33,455 nucleotides of DNA from an uncultured Enterorhabdus sp. (GTDB lineage Bacteria > Actinomycetota > Coriobacteriia > Coriobacteriales > Eggerthellaceae), in assembly GCA_947645965.1 (NCBI GenBank), contig CANSES010000008.1, positions 1-33,455 on the forward strand, read 5' to 3'. Below are positions 1 to 8,541 of this stretch, piece by piece. How positions within the stretch are numbered: position 1 is the stretch's first letter; each line of letters opens with the position of its first letter. The notes below the pieces were generated by a model. The model did no database searches. It was not told the DNA's origin and saw nothing but the letters and a program-made list of their open reading frames with translations. The translations under genes were made by a program, and so were the position numbers.

Positions 1-126
1 CCCTGTCGCGTGTACTGCGTGCAGGACACTTATCCAAAGTGGTCTAACACAACGCTAAAAAGGGACACAGAGAAGAAGCGGCGGGTCTATGATGACTCCA
101 TCATATTCAACGAGATGGAGGATGCC

Positions 127-453
127 ATGGCGAACACAGCTCAATCAATCTGCGTCGTGGAAAACACTACGGTGGCCGGCACGCGCCACGTGGCAGGTAT
201 GGCCGAGATGGCCGAGAACTACCGGGCCGGCGATCGCTTCGCGCTGGTGCGCGACGCGGGCAACCGCTTCGACCCCTGGGCCGTGGAGGTGCGCGATGGC
301 GAGAACCGTCGCATCGGGTACGTGTCCTGTGAGTGCAACGAGTTCGTGGGGCGTCTCATCGACGGCGGCAAGTCGGTGGACGGCCGCTTGGTTGCTCGCG
401 AGCAGGTGGGCTCGTGGTGCCGCTTGGTGATGGAGGTGCATCTCAATGACTAG
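127..453 (+). CDS. HIRAN-domain protein (108 aa)
   Basis: Small protein made almost entirely of one HIRAN domain. Visible signatures are VAGTRH (residues 16-21), the central stretch around N46, F48, D49, P50 and A52, GYVS at 64-67 and LIDGG at 77-81. HIRAN domains are known as DNA-end or stalled-fork binding modules, for example at the N terminus of HLTF/Rad5, and also occur alone in bacteria and phages; DNA binding here is inferred from the family. I chose the ATG at 127 because GGAGGA (117-122) sits 4 nt upstream and the domain starts soon after. The frame is open further upstream to about position 10, but that part looks non-coding. The stop overlaps the next gene by 8 nt, so the two are probably translationally coupled. 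Confidence 0.8.
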   Translation: MANTAQSICVVENTTVAGTRHVAGMAEMAENYRAGDRFALVRDAGNRFDPWAVEVRDGENRRIGYVSCECNEFVGRLIDGGKSVDGRLVAREQVGSWCRLVMEVHLND

Positions 454-1396
454 TGCCGCTCTGTCCCGGCGCAGCGAGGCTGTCTCGTTCGCCCAGCGTG
501 CCGCCAACGCCGTGTTCGGATCACCGAGCGTGCGCCGTGCCAACGGCGGAGCCGATGCCAGCTTCACGCCCCGCGTGCTGCGCGGTGCCGCCTGGCAGCG
601 GCGTCGCGAGGGCAACGGCGTGTTCGCCGTGGACCGCAAGGGAGCGGAAACCTCCGAGCGTTTGCCCCGCATCTGGGTGAGCGAGGCCGTCACCGAGCCC
701 CATGGCGCCGGGCGCGCCTTTGTAGCCTCCTATCCCTCCGGTCCCGACTGCGGCGGTTGGCGCGCGTTCGAGTTGGCCGAGATCTACGTGGCCGAGGCGT
801 TGGGCTTGGTCGGGGAAGAGCATCGCCGGCGCCGCATCGACTGCTATCGGGCGGCGGAGATCTTGCTGCTCCACGGGGCCCTGCGCGGTTGCGCGGCGGC
901 CCACTGCCGTCTGGGCATCATCTACGAGGGCGACCTGTGCGAGGGGGAGTACTGGCGCGGCCTGCTGGAGTCCCGCGCGCTGCACAGCGCCGACACCCCC
1001 TGCGACGAGCGGGCCTACCTGCACTTCTCCTACGGAGCCCTGCACGGTCATGGCGAATGCTGCTGGCGACTGGGCGATCTGGTAGCCGCGGGACGGGGCT
1101 GTGCGGCCGATGAGGCCCGCGCCCTCGATCTGTACCGTCGCGCCTTCCATCTGGAAAGCGGCCGTCTCGACGAGGATCGGGCCAGTACGGGCAACGCGGC
1201 GCTGCGCCTGGCGCGGGCCTACGAGTGCGGGCGCGGGGGAGAGCAGAGCTTCCGGCGGGCCCGCAGCTGGTACCGCCTGGCCGCCTGCGCCCTGGGGGCC
1301 GCGTTCGATCAGGGCCAGTGGCACTTCAAGCGCGAACGATTGGAGGCCCGGCGCGGAGTGGCCCGCATGGCCCAGGAGATTGCGGGGTGCTACTGA
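446..1396 (+). CDS. Sel1-repeat (TPR-like) protein
   Basis: A 316-residue soluble protein whose C-terminal half carries about three Sel1-like repeats (roughly residues 134-172, 190-233 and 248-290). They show the usual alternation of Ala/Gly/Leu helices with Y-R-x-A and W-Y-R-L-A type ends. Sel1 repeats form alpha-solenoids used for protein-protein contacts; no catalytic motif is visible. The first ~100 residues are basic, low in hydrophobic stretches and not recognisable. No signal peptide or membrane segment is seen. The start overlaps the HIRAN stop by 8 nt, so the two products probably act together. Partner and function are unknown. The addB gene follows after 78 nt but probably has its own promoter. 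Confidence 0.75.
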   Translation: MTSAALSRRSEAVSFAQRAANAVFGSPSVRRANGGADASFTPRVLRGAAWQRRREGNGVFAVDRKGAETSERLPRIWVSEAVTEPHGAGRAFVASYPSGPDCGGWRAFELAEIYVAEALGLVGEEHRRRRIDCYRAAEILLLHGALRGCAAAHCRLGIIYEGDLCEGEYWRGLLESRALHSADTPCDERAYLHFSYGALHGHGECCWRLGDLVAAGRGCAADEARALDLYRRAFHLESGRLDEDRASTGNAALRLARAYECGRGGEQSFRRARSWYRLAACALGAAFDQGQWHFKRERLEARRGVARMAQEIAGCY

Positions 1397-1414
1397 AAAA
1401 GCCTTGTGCGACCG

Positions 1415-1441
1415 TTGGGGGCAGCGCGGTCGGGGTAGAAT
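1415..1441 (+). promoter_or_regulatory. candidate addB promoter
   Basis: TAGAAT at 1436-1441 is a good -10 match and TTGGGG at 1415-1420 a partial -35, with a short 15-bp spacer. It would give a leader of about 25 nt ending in the GAGGAGGA ribosome site at 1461-1468. This is a pattern match only. Confidence 0.35.
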
Positions 1442-1474
1442 AGACCTCTGATTTTTTCACGAGGAGGATACGTT

Positions 1475-4219
1475 TTGTTCCAGAGCACGGTCGAGTTGCA
1501 CCGCACCATCGAGAAGGCGAACGCTGCCGCCCGCGCCGCTGCGCGCAATACTGCTGCGGATGCCGCGGGCGCGGCCTCGCTGGGATGCCGGCGAACGACG
1601 GCGGCAGCGCTGGCGGCGGAGTTGTGGGAGCTGTGGGGCGATGGGCGCGGGCTGGTGGAAGGTGCCCAACGCTCGCTGATCGTGGCCGATCTGATGGAGG
1701 GGCAGGATGTGCTCGTGGCTTCGACGGGGACCGTGGATCTGCTGGCTCGGTTCTTCGCCCGCTACGGAAGTGCCCTGAAACGCGCGGACTCGGATGCTGT
1801 GCTGCTGACCGATCGCGAGCGGGCCGTGCTGGAACTCGGGCACCGCTACGAGGATCGGCTGGCGGATTCGGGGCTCGTGGAGCCCGACGAGGCAGCCTTC
1901 CTGCTGGCCGAGGCCGCGGCTGCGGGAGCGGTGCCCCCTCTAGTGGTGCGGGCCGTCGACCCCGTGGACGCGGGTCCGGGCCTTGGGGCGCTGCTGCGAC
2001 GTTTCGGCTGCGGTGAGGATGCCTTTGCCGAGGGATCGGTGTCCAGCGCCCTGCCGTTGCTGGCGGCGGGGGTCTGCCCCCGCTTTCTCGTGCCGGCGGG
2101 GCCGACGGCTGCGATCTCCCTGGTTCACGACGAGATCGAGACGGCCCTGGGTGCCGGTGAGCGCACCCTGCTCGTGGTCGCTCCCGATCCACGGCCGCTC
2201 TACGATGCTCTAGCCCCGGGGCTCGCCGCCGACGGGGTCGCGTGCGCCCTGCGCTGCTCGATGCCCTCTGACCAGACGCGGTTCGGTCGGGCTCTGACCG
2301 CCGTGGAGCGCATCGTGTCCCAGGCGCGTCCCGTGGCCGCCGCGACCGACTTCGCCTACAACCCGCTGGCGGTTGTCGAGCCGCGGGAGGCGCGGCGGCT
2401 CAACGGCGCCCTGCGGGCCGATCGCCTCATCGACGGGGCTGCCATGGCCGAGCGCTTGAGCGACTTGTCGCCGACCTTCGCTGCTTTCGCGGCCCTGGCG
2501 GCTGGCAGCGACGCCGGCTTCGAGGAACGCGCGCGGGCCCTCGCCGCCATCGAGGCGCATCTGCGCGGGATGGCCGGGCTGTCTGTCGTGGAGCGCTCCT
2601 GCGAGTCGACCGCCGTGGCCGCTCTGGCGACGGCCCTGGATGCCGCCTCAGCGCTCGGGTGCGCTCCCGCAGCGGCGCTCGCCCTGGCCCGTCAGGCGAC
2701 GGTTCCCGTGAGCGCTCTGGCGCCGTCGGCTCCGGACGCGCCCTCAGTGGAGTTCGCGGCCCTCGCTCGCCTGGGGTCGCTCGTGTCCGGTAGCTACGAC
2801 GCGGTGATCCTGGCCGACCTGACCGACGCCGCCTTCCCGGCGGCGAGCCGCGCGACGGCCCTCGACGAGCTGGCAGAGAAGCTGGGTCTGCCCGAGCGAC
2901 CTTTGGCCTTAGACGAGCAGCGCCGTCGCTTCGCCGCCGCCATGGGCGCGGCCCGCGCCCGCTTCGCCTGCGTGGTGCCCCAGCGCCAGGCCTCGGGCGA
3001 GGAGGCCTATCCTGCTTTCGTGCTGAAGGAATATGCCGCGCGCCTCGCCGAGGCCGGACGCGTCCGGGCCATGGCCGAGGGCGACGAGACGGCAGCGCGG
3101 GCGTGGGGCGAGACCGATGGAGATCTGTTCGACCTGCCCGTGCCGCTGGCCGTCGGTGCGATCTGTCGCGGCGAGGACGATCTCGTGGCCGGCCTCGGCG
3201 AAACATACGCTCCCGTGACGGGCGCCCTTTCCCTCGCCACTCCCGTGCGCGGGCATTTGGATCGTCTCGCCCTGGTGGACTTCCTGCGCACGGTGCGCGA
3301 GGAGGATCGCGTGCTGGTAGTGCTGTCCCCCTCGGCTTTGGAACTCTATCTGGGCTGTCCCTATGCCTGGTTCGTTGAGCGCCGCCTGCGTCCGAACGCT
3401 CCCGACGAGGCCTTCGGTCCCTTGGAGAAGGGCAGCTTCGTCCACGGGGTATTCGCCCGCCTCTACGATCGCCTGGCCGATGAGGGCATCGCCCGGATTA
3501 CGCCCGAGCAATGGGCCCATTGCGAGGCGGTGCTGGGCGAGGTGGTGGATGCCGAGCTCGCTCGCCAGCGCACCTTGGAGGCCGGGGAGGGGCGCTTGCT
3601 GCCCCTGAGCCGGGCCGAGTCGTTGGAAGTGGGACGGCTGCGCGACCAGATCGTCGAGAGCCTGCGCCGCCAAAGCCGCTTCGCGCCCTCCTATGCCGTG
3701 CTCGGCCACGAGCGCTCCATTGCGGTGGAAGATGCGGTGGACTATGCCGGCGTGCGCGTGAACGGCCGCGTCGATCGCATCGATGTGGATGAGGAGGCGG
3801 GACGCTTCACCGTGGTGGACTACAAGGGGGCCGTGGGCGCCGCCTACGCCGCGGCCATGGGCGAAGAAGCGGCTGCGCCGCCGGTGCCCGGACGGGTGCA
3901 AGCGCTCGTGTACGCCCAGGCTCTGCGTCCTGCCTTGGAAGGATTGCACTGCGCCGGCGCCCTGTACCTGGGCTATCGCGCCCGTACCGACAAGGACCTG
4001 GTGGCCGGGGCCGCCGACGGCGCGGTGTTCGAGGACGATCCCTTCGTGAAGGGCACCTCGCTCGTGCCCATGAACTTCGAGGCCTATCTGGACGCCGTGG
4101 AATCCCAGATCGCCACGGCCCTGGAAGGGCTCTACCGCGGCGAGATCGCCCCCGCTCCCCGGGGGGCCTGGGTGTGCGAGCACTGCCCCGTTCCGGCCTG
4201 CGAAAGGAGGCTGTCGTGA
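1475..4219 (+). CDS. addB: AddB-type helicase-nuclease subunit, PD-(D/E)XK family
   Basis: A 914-residue protein of the AddB/RexB type, the partner of AddA in double-strand-break end resection. The C-terminal nuclease domain is clear: H657 in a G-x-x-x-H-G segment, V-D767-R-I-D770 and V-D782-Y-K784 fit the PD-(D/E)XK catalytic pattern. C628 (LGCPYAWF) together with C901-x2-C904-x4-C909 at the very end matches the four cysteines that bind the AddB iron-sulfur cluster. No intact Walker A motif is seen in the N-terminal half, so this looks like a short AddB with a degenerate helicase region. It begins with TTG, chosen because GAGGAGGA ends 6 nt upstream. The stop overlaps the addA start (GTGA), so the two subunits should be made in equal amounts. 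Confidence 0.85.
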   Translation: MFQSTVELHRTIEKANAAARAAARNTAADAAGAASLGCRRTTAAALAAELWELWGDGRGLVEGAQRSLIVADLMEGQDVLVASTGTVDLLARFFARYGSALKRADSDAVLLTDRERAVLELGHRYEDRLADSGLVEPDEAAFLLAEAAAAGAVPPLVVRAVDPVDAGPGLGALLRRFGCGEDAFAEGSVSSALPLLAAGVCPRFLVPAGPTAAISLVHDEIETALGAGERTLLVVAPDPRPLYDALAPGLAADGVACALRCSMPSDQTRFGRALTAVERIVSQARPVAAATDFAYNPLAVVEPREARRLNGALRADRLIDGAAMAERLSDLSPTFAAFAALAAGSDAGFEERARALAAIEAHLRGMAGLSVVERSCESTAVAALATALDAASALGCAPAAALALARQATVPVSALAPSAPDAPSVEFAALARLGSLVSGSYDAVILADLTDAAFPAASRATALDELAEKLGLPERPLALDEQRRRFAAAMGAARARFACVVPQRQASGEEAYPAFVLKEYAARLAEAGRVRAMAEGDETAARAWGETDGDLFDLPVPLAVGAICRGEDDLVAGLGETYAPVTGALSLATPVRGHLDRLALVDFLRTVREEDRVLVVLSPSALELYLGCPYAWFVERRLRPNAPDEAFGPLEKGSFVHGVFARLYDRLADEGIARITPEQWAHCEAVLGEVVDAELARQRTLEAGEGRLLPLSRAESLEVGRLRDQIVESLRRQSRFAPSYAVLGHERSIAVEDAVDYAGVRVNGRVDRIDVDEEAGRFTVVDYKGAVGAAYAAAMGEEAAAPPVPGRVQALVYAQALRPALEGLHCAGALYLGYRARTDKDLVAGAADGAVFEDDPFVKGTSLVPMNFEAYLDAVESQIATALEGLYRGEIAPAPRGAWVCEHCPVPACERRLS

Positions 4220-7200
4220 ATCTCGAACGCTGTACGACGGGTCAGCGCCAGGTCGTGACCACGCTCGACAAGCCGCTCATGGTGTCGGCCGGCGCCGGCT
4301 CGGGCAAGACCTTCACCCTCACCCAGCGCGTGGCCTACGCCCTGGCCCCCGGCGAGGGGAAGGCACCCTACCTCGCTTCGGTGGGAGAGCTGCTGGCCAT
4401 CACCTTCACCACGAAGGCCGCCGCTGAGCTGAAGGGCCGCATCAAGGGGCTGCTCATCGAAGAGGGCCTGGAAGAGGAGGCCCTGTCGGTGGACGACGCC
4501 TGGGTGTCCACCATTCACGGCATGGCTTCCCGCATCCTGCGCGAGCACGCCCTGGAAGTGGGCCTCGATCCGGCCTTTGAGGTGATCGGGGACGTGGAGG
4601 CCGACGAGCTTCTGGCCGAGGCCATCGAGGCGGTGGTGGCTCGGGCCGAGGAGGCGCCCTCGGGGCTCGTGCGCGACCTTCTGGCCCGCGAGAAGTTGAG
4701 GGGTTCGTCCTTCAACGACAAGGGCGCCGTGGAATATGCCGCCGCCGTGCGCGAACGCGTCAGCGCCATGCCTGCAGGCTTCGAGGGTCTGGTTACCACG
4801 GGCGCAGCCGTCAGTCCCTCGGCCCTGATGCGCGGCGCCGTGGAGGCGGCCGGCGAGATGCGGGCCGTAGCCGATACCTGGGCGAAGCCCTCGGCGAGGA
4901 AGGCCGCCTTCCGCGACCGTCTGCACGAGGCCGCCCAGGCGGCCGAGGCTTGGCTGGCCGAAAGCGCGGGAGGCGCCTTCGCCGATGAGGATTTCGATGC
5001 CGAGGGCTTCTGCGCCGCCTTCTACGGGCTGCCCCTGTCCACGGGCACCCGCATCGCCAAGGAAGATGCCGGGGCCTTCGAGGCTTGGCAGACGGCCATG
5101 ATCGCCCTGGAGCGCGAGGTGCGCGCCGCCCTGGCCCAGCGCTGGCAGGCGGCGGTCATCGCCCTGGCCCGCGAGATCGACGATCAGTTCGCCGCTTTGA
5201 AGGGCCCCTCGCGCCTGGATAACAACGACTTGCTCACCACCTGCGCCCGGGCTCTGGCCGAGCATCCCTCCATTGCCGATGCCCTGCGCCGCCGCTTCAA
5301 GATCATCATGGTGGACGAGTTCCAGGACACCGATCGATTGCAGGTGGACATCATCGGCCGCATTGCTCAGCCCGGTTTCGCCAACGTGTGCACCGTGGGC
5401 GACGCCCAGCAGTCCATCTATCGCTTCCGCGGTGCCGACGTGAACGTGTTCACGGAATACCAGGCCGATCTGTGCGATCGGGCCGGTGCCGGTGCTCTGG
5501 TCGAACTGGATTGGAACTTCCGCAGCCACGGCGACGTGCTCGCCTTTGTGGAGCATGTGTTCTCCCAGCCCGCTGTGTTCGGCGACGAATTCCTGCGCCT
5601 GGCCGCCAAGGGGCCCGTCAACGGCAAGCCCGACGCTCTGTTCGACGGCACGGGTCGGCCGCGGGTGAGTGCCGCGGTGACCCACTACCCCTTCCTCGGC
5701 CTGCCCTCGGCCGAGGCGCGCGCGGCGGGGGCCCGGGCTGTGGCCGAGCACTTCGCCGACCTGGTCGCCGCCGGGGCGCGGCCGGGCGACATGGTCATCC
5801 TGCTGGGGAAGATGAGCCACGCCCATCGCTATGCCGAGGCGCTGCGGGAGGTGGGCTTGGCCTCCATGATCGCGGGCGGCTCGGTGTTCGCCGCCATGGC
5901 CGAGCCGCAGCTGGTGGCCGCCCTGCTGCGCTGGGCGACGAACGTGGCCGACGACGAGGCGCTCTACGCGGTGATCGCCTCGCCGCTGTTCGCCGTCTCC
6001 GACGACTCCCTGCTGGCCATCGCCTCGGGCCGGGCTGAGGACGGCTCGCTGCGCCCGCGCCGTCTCTCTTCGGGCCTTCTCGGGCCGCATCTGGGGGAAT
6101 GGGCCGCCGAGCTGGGCCTGTCCGAGAACGACCAGCAGACCCTGGCCTGCGCGCGAACCCTGTTGACCGCCTTCGCCCGCACGGCGCGGGAGGGGCGGCC
6201 CGTGCGCGCCCTGCGCCAGCTGCTCGTGGCCTCGGGTCTGCTCGATCGCCTGCAGGCGGCCGGAGTCGACGGCCTCGCCCAAGCGGCGAACTTCGCCAAG
6301 GCCCTGCGCATCGTGGGCGATCTGGCCGAGGACGCGACGGGGATCGCCTCTCTCGCCCAGGCCTTCGGCGCGCATTTGGCCTGCGCCAAGGAAGCGCCCG
6401 GGGCCTTGGCCACGGCCGAGGGCGATTTCGTGCGCATCATGACGGTGCATGCCTCGAAGGGCTTGGAATTTCCCCATGTGGCCGTGGCCGATCTGAAGGA
6501 CGGCATCGAGAGTGCCGGCCGGTTGGTGGTGGAGAACGTGGGTGCGGCTAGCTTCGCTGCGGCCAGCTTCATGCCGTTGGCTCCCTGGCAGGATGGAGCG
6601 CGGAAGTTCGATGATCTGGCTCGGAAGCTGGGGGTGGATGCTGACGAGGAGCCCGAGGCCCTTCTGGCCGAGGCCGATGATCCCGTGGAGGCCCTGGGGC
6701 ATTTGACCCTGGGCGGCCGCTATCGGGTGCTGGGCGCCTATGCCCGAGCTCAGGCCCTGGCCGAGGCGCGGCGGTTGCTGTACGTGGCCCTGACCCGAGC
6801 GAGCAAGTCGCTGTTCCTGTCCCTGGTGTTCCGCCGCGATCCCGCCAAGGGCTACGAGGGAACGGGTATTTTCGAAGACCTCTACAGCGCTCTGGGATGG
6901 AGCTGCGAGGGCGAGCGCTCGGTGACCGAGGCTGCCTACGGCGGCAGCGCGCCGGCGCGCATCGCCTTCCAAATGCTGCGCCCGTCCGCCGATGGGGGCG
7001 AGGGCGACGAAGCGTCGGCAGGGGAGAGCACGGCGGGGGAGCCGCCCGCCCTCGGCGCTGCCGGCGTGCCGTCGAGCGAGTCGGCTTCCTGCGGCGCCAG
7101 CACTTCTTCGGCTCCCGTGGAGCGTGTGGAAGACGACGGGGATGCGGCAGAGACGCCCCGGTCGTTTGTCGTGCCCGAGCGGGCCGTGCCTCCGTTGCCG

Positions 7201-8121
7201 CCGGCCGTGCCCTTCAACTTCGCCCGGGCGGGACTGTACTCCTACACCTCGCTGTCGGGTGCCCACGCCGACAGCGACGAGCCCGTGGCTGCCGACGGGC
7301 CGATTGCGCCGCTGCCACCCGATGCCTTGGGCGAGGGGGAAGGCGCCGCGATGGTCTCGCTGCCCGAAGAGGTTGCGGGGAGCGCTTGCGGGGATGCATT
7401 CGCTGCCGTGGCGGTCGCTGCGGGCTCGTCCTCGCCGAGCGCGAATCCCGCCGAATCGGCCACGGCCCTCGGCACCGCCTTCCACCGCCTGGCCCAGCAG
7501 GCCATCGAGCGCAGCAATCAGGGTGCGCTCTTCTGTCCCGACGAGGCGGCCATCGCGGCGCAGATCCAGAAGGAGGCCCTGTCGGCATCCCAGCAGCAGC
7601 GCCTGCGCACGGCTTTAGCCCGCTGGCTTTCCAGCGATGAGGCGGCCCGCTTCGCCGGCTTCGCCCATCGCGGTGCCGAGGTGCCCTTCATCGTCGCGGT
7701 GCCGGCCTGCGGCGCCCCCGCAGCGGACCCAACGGGCCTGGCGGCCGCCGCGGAAGCGGCAGATCCCGCCAGCGCAACGGCCGCAGCAGATTCGGCAAGC
7801 GTGTTCTTCCTGGAAGGGGAGATCGACGGCTTGGCCGACAACGGCGACGGGGCGGCCCTGCTCATCGACTACAAGACCGGCGGCACGCCCGACGAGACCC
7901 CCGAGGTGCTCGACGGGAAGCACCGCCTCCAGGCCAGCTGCTACGCCTATGCCCTCATGCGAGCCGGCTACACGTCGGTGGATGCGCATTTTCTGCGTAT
8001 CGAGCACCAATCGGCCGACAATCCCCGCGATCCCCAGATCGTGCCCTATCATTTCGAGGTGAGCGACCTGCTGCAGTTGGAGGCGCTCATCCAGAGCAAG
8101 CAGAAGGAGGCGGTCTCGTGA
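4216..8121 (+). CDS. addA: AddA-type UvrD/Rep helicase-nuclease
   Basis: A 1301-residue superfamily 1A helicase fused to a C-terminal nuclease, the motor subunit of the AddAB recombinational repair enzyme. Visible motifs: Walker A SAGAGSGKT at 24-32, Walker B with D367-E368 in VDEFQDT, GDAQQSIYRFRGAD at 395-408, and a TVHASKGLEFP helicase motif further on. The nuclease domain has H1090 (GTAFH), D1204 (GEIDG) and D1218-x-K1220 (IDYK). Between the helicase core and the nuclease lies a long Ala/Ser/Gly/Pro/Glu-rich segment (about residues 924-1082) that looks disordered. The GTG start at 4216 is set by AAAGGAGG at 4203-4210 and overlaps the addB stop. The downstream 101-codon gene overlaps the addA stop in the same way. 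Confidence 0.92.
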   Translation: MNLERCTTGQRQVVTTLDKPLMVSAGAGSGKTFTLTQRVAYALAPGEGKAPYLASVGELLAITFTTKAAAELKGRIKGLLIEEGLEEEALSVDDAWVSTIHGMASRILREHALEVGLDPAFEVIGDVEADELLAEAIEAVVARAEEAPSGLVRDLLAREKLRGSSFNDKGAVEYAAAVRERVSAMPAGFEGLVTTGAAVSPSALMRGAVEAAGEMRAVADTWAKPSARKAAFRDRLHEAAQAAEAWLAESAGGAFADEDFDAEGFCAAFYGLPLSTGTRIAKEDAGAFEAWQTAMIALEREVRAALAQRWQAAVIALAREIDDQFAALKGPSRLDNNDLLTTCARALAEHPSIADALRRRFKIIMVDEFQDTDRLQVDIIGRIAQPGFANVCTVGDAQQSIYRFRGADVNVFTEYQADLCDRAGAGALVELDWNFRSHGDVLAFVEHVFSQPAVFGDEFLRLAAKGPVNGKPDALFDGTGRPRVSAAVTHYPFLGLPSAEARAAGARAVAEHFADLVAAGARPGDMVILLGKMSHAHRYAEALREVGLASMIAGGSVFAAMAEPQLVAALLRWATNVADDEALYAVIASPLFAVSDDSLLAIASGRAEDGSLRPRRLSSGLLGPHLGEWAAELGLSENDQQTLACARTLLTAFARTAREGRPVRALRQLLVASGLLDRLQAAGVDGLAQAANFAKALRIVGDLAEDATGIASLAQAFGAHLACAKEAPGALATAEGDFVRIMTVHASKGLEFPHVAVADLKDGIESAGRLVVENVGAASFAAASFMPLAPWQDGARKFDDLARKLGVDADEEPEALLAEADDPVEALGHLTLGGRYRVLGAYARAQALAEARRLLYVALTRASKSLFLSLVFRRDPAKGYEGTGIFEDLYSALGWSCEGERSVTEAAYGGSAPARIAFQMLRPSADGGEGDEASAGESTAGEPPALGAAGVPSSESASCGASTSSAPVERVEDDGDAAETPRSFVVPERAVPPLPPAVPFNFARAGLYSYTSLSGAHADSDEPVAADGPIAPLPPDALGEGEGAAMVSLPEEVAGSACGDAFAAVAVAAGSSSPSANPAESATALGTAFHRLAQQAIERSNQGALFCPDEAAIAAQIQKEALSASQQQRLRTALARWLSSDEAARFAGFAHRGAEVPFIVAVPACGAPAADPTGLAAAAEAADPASATAAADSASVFFLEGEIDGLADNGDGAALLIDYKTGGTPDETPEVLDGKHRLQASCYAYALMRAGYTSVDAHFLRIEHQSADNPRDPQIVPYHFEVSDLLQLEALIQSKQKEAVS

Positions 8122-8423
8122 GCCGAGAGCACCAGGGAACCAATCGCGAGCGCAGCGAGTACTACGGCGCGCTCCAGGATATCGTGAGCGCGCTCTACGC
8201 GCCCTTCGGCGATCTGGACCCTACCGTCGCCGAGGCCATCGGTGCCACGGTGCGCCGCCTCGACGTGGTGGTGGCCGCCGAGGCGGCCGATCTGCCCGAG
8301 GAGCTGCTGCGCATCGTCACCCTGCTGCCGCCTGGCGACTACACGCGCAGCCGCCTGTGCACCCAGCTGAACAGCGCCATCGCCGGGCACGCCTGGGGCC
8401 AGGTCTACGGCACCGTGGAATAG
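8118..8423 (+). CDS. uncharacterised 101-residue protein at the end of the addBA operon
   Basis: I do not recognise this protein. It is short, acidic, without membrane segments, cysteine clusters or repeats, and is probably mostly helical (several Ala/Leu/Glu-rich stretches, for example residues 51-70). It starts with GTG inside the addA stop (GTGA overlap) and has AAGGAGG at 8104-8110, 7 nt upstream, so it is very likely translated and coupled to AddA. That position suggests an accessory or regulatory role with AddAB, but this is only inference from context. The gene ends 119 nt before the convergent ddaH gene, with a strong terminator between them. Confidence 0.75.
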   Translation: MSREHQGTNRERSEYYGALQDIVSALYAPFGDLDPTVAEAIGATVRRLDVVVAAEAADLPEELLRIVTLLPPGDYTRSRLCTQLNSAIAGHAWGQVYGTVE

Positions 8424-8477
8424 GGGAGCGCAGCCCCGACGGGCGCGCATACGCGAACTTCAATGCGCCCTATGCAC

Positions 8478-8505
8478 AAAAAGAGGAGCCCCGCTGGGGC
8501 TCCTC
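8478..8505 (-). terminator. rho-independent terminator of the ddaH unit, probably bidirectional
   Basis: Perfect 10-bp stem: GAGGAGCCCC at 8483-8492 and its complement at 8496-8505, with a 3-nt loop. On the minus strand it is followed by five T (complement of 8478-8482). It lies between the convergent addBA operon and ddaH and may serve both. Confidence 0.85.
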
Positions 8506-8541
8506 CTGCATTCGGGCCTCGTTGCCCGAAAAGCGCTTTCC

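Noticed and set aside
4132..7485. Very long open frame antisense to addA
   Set aside because: GC-rich third positions create long antisense frames; the translation shows no family motif and the plus strand encodes a clear AddA.
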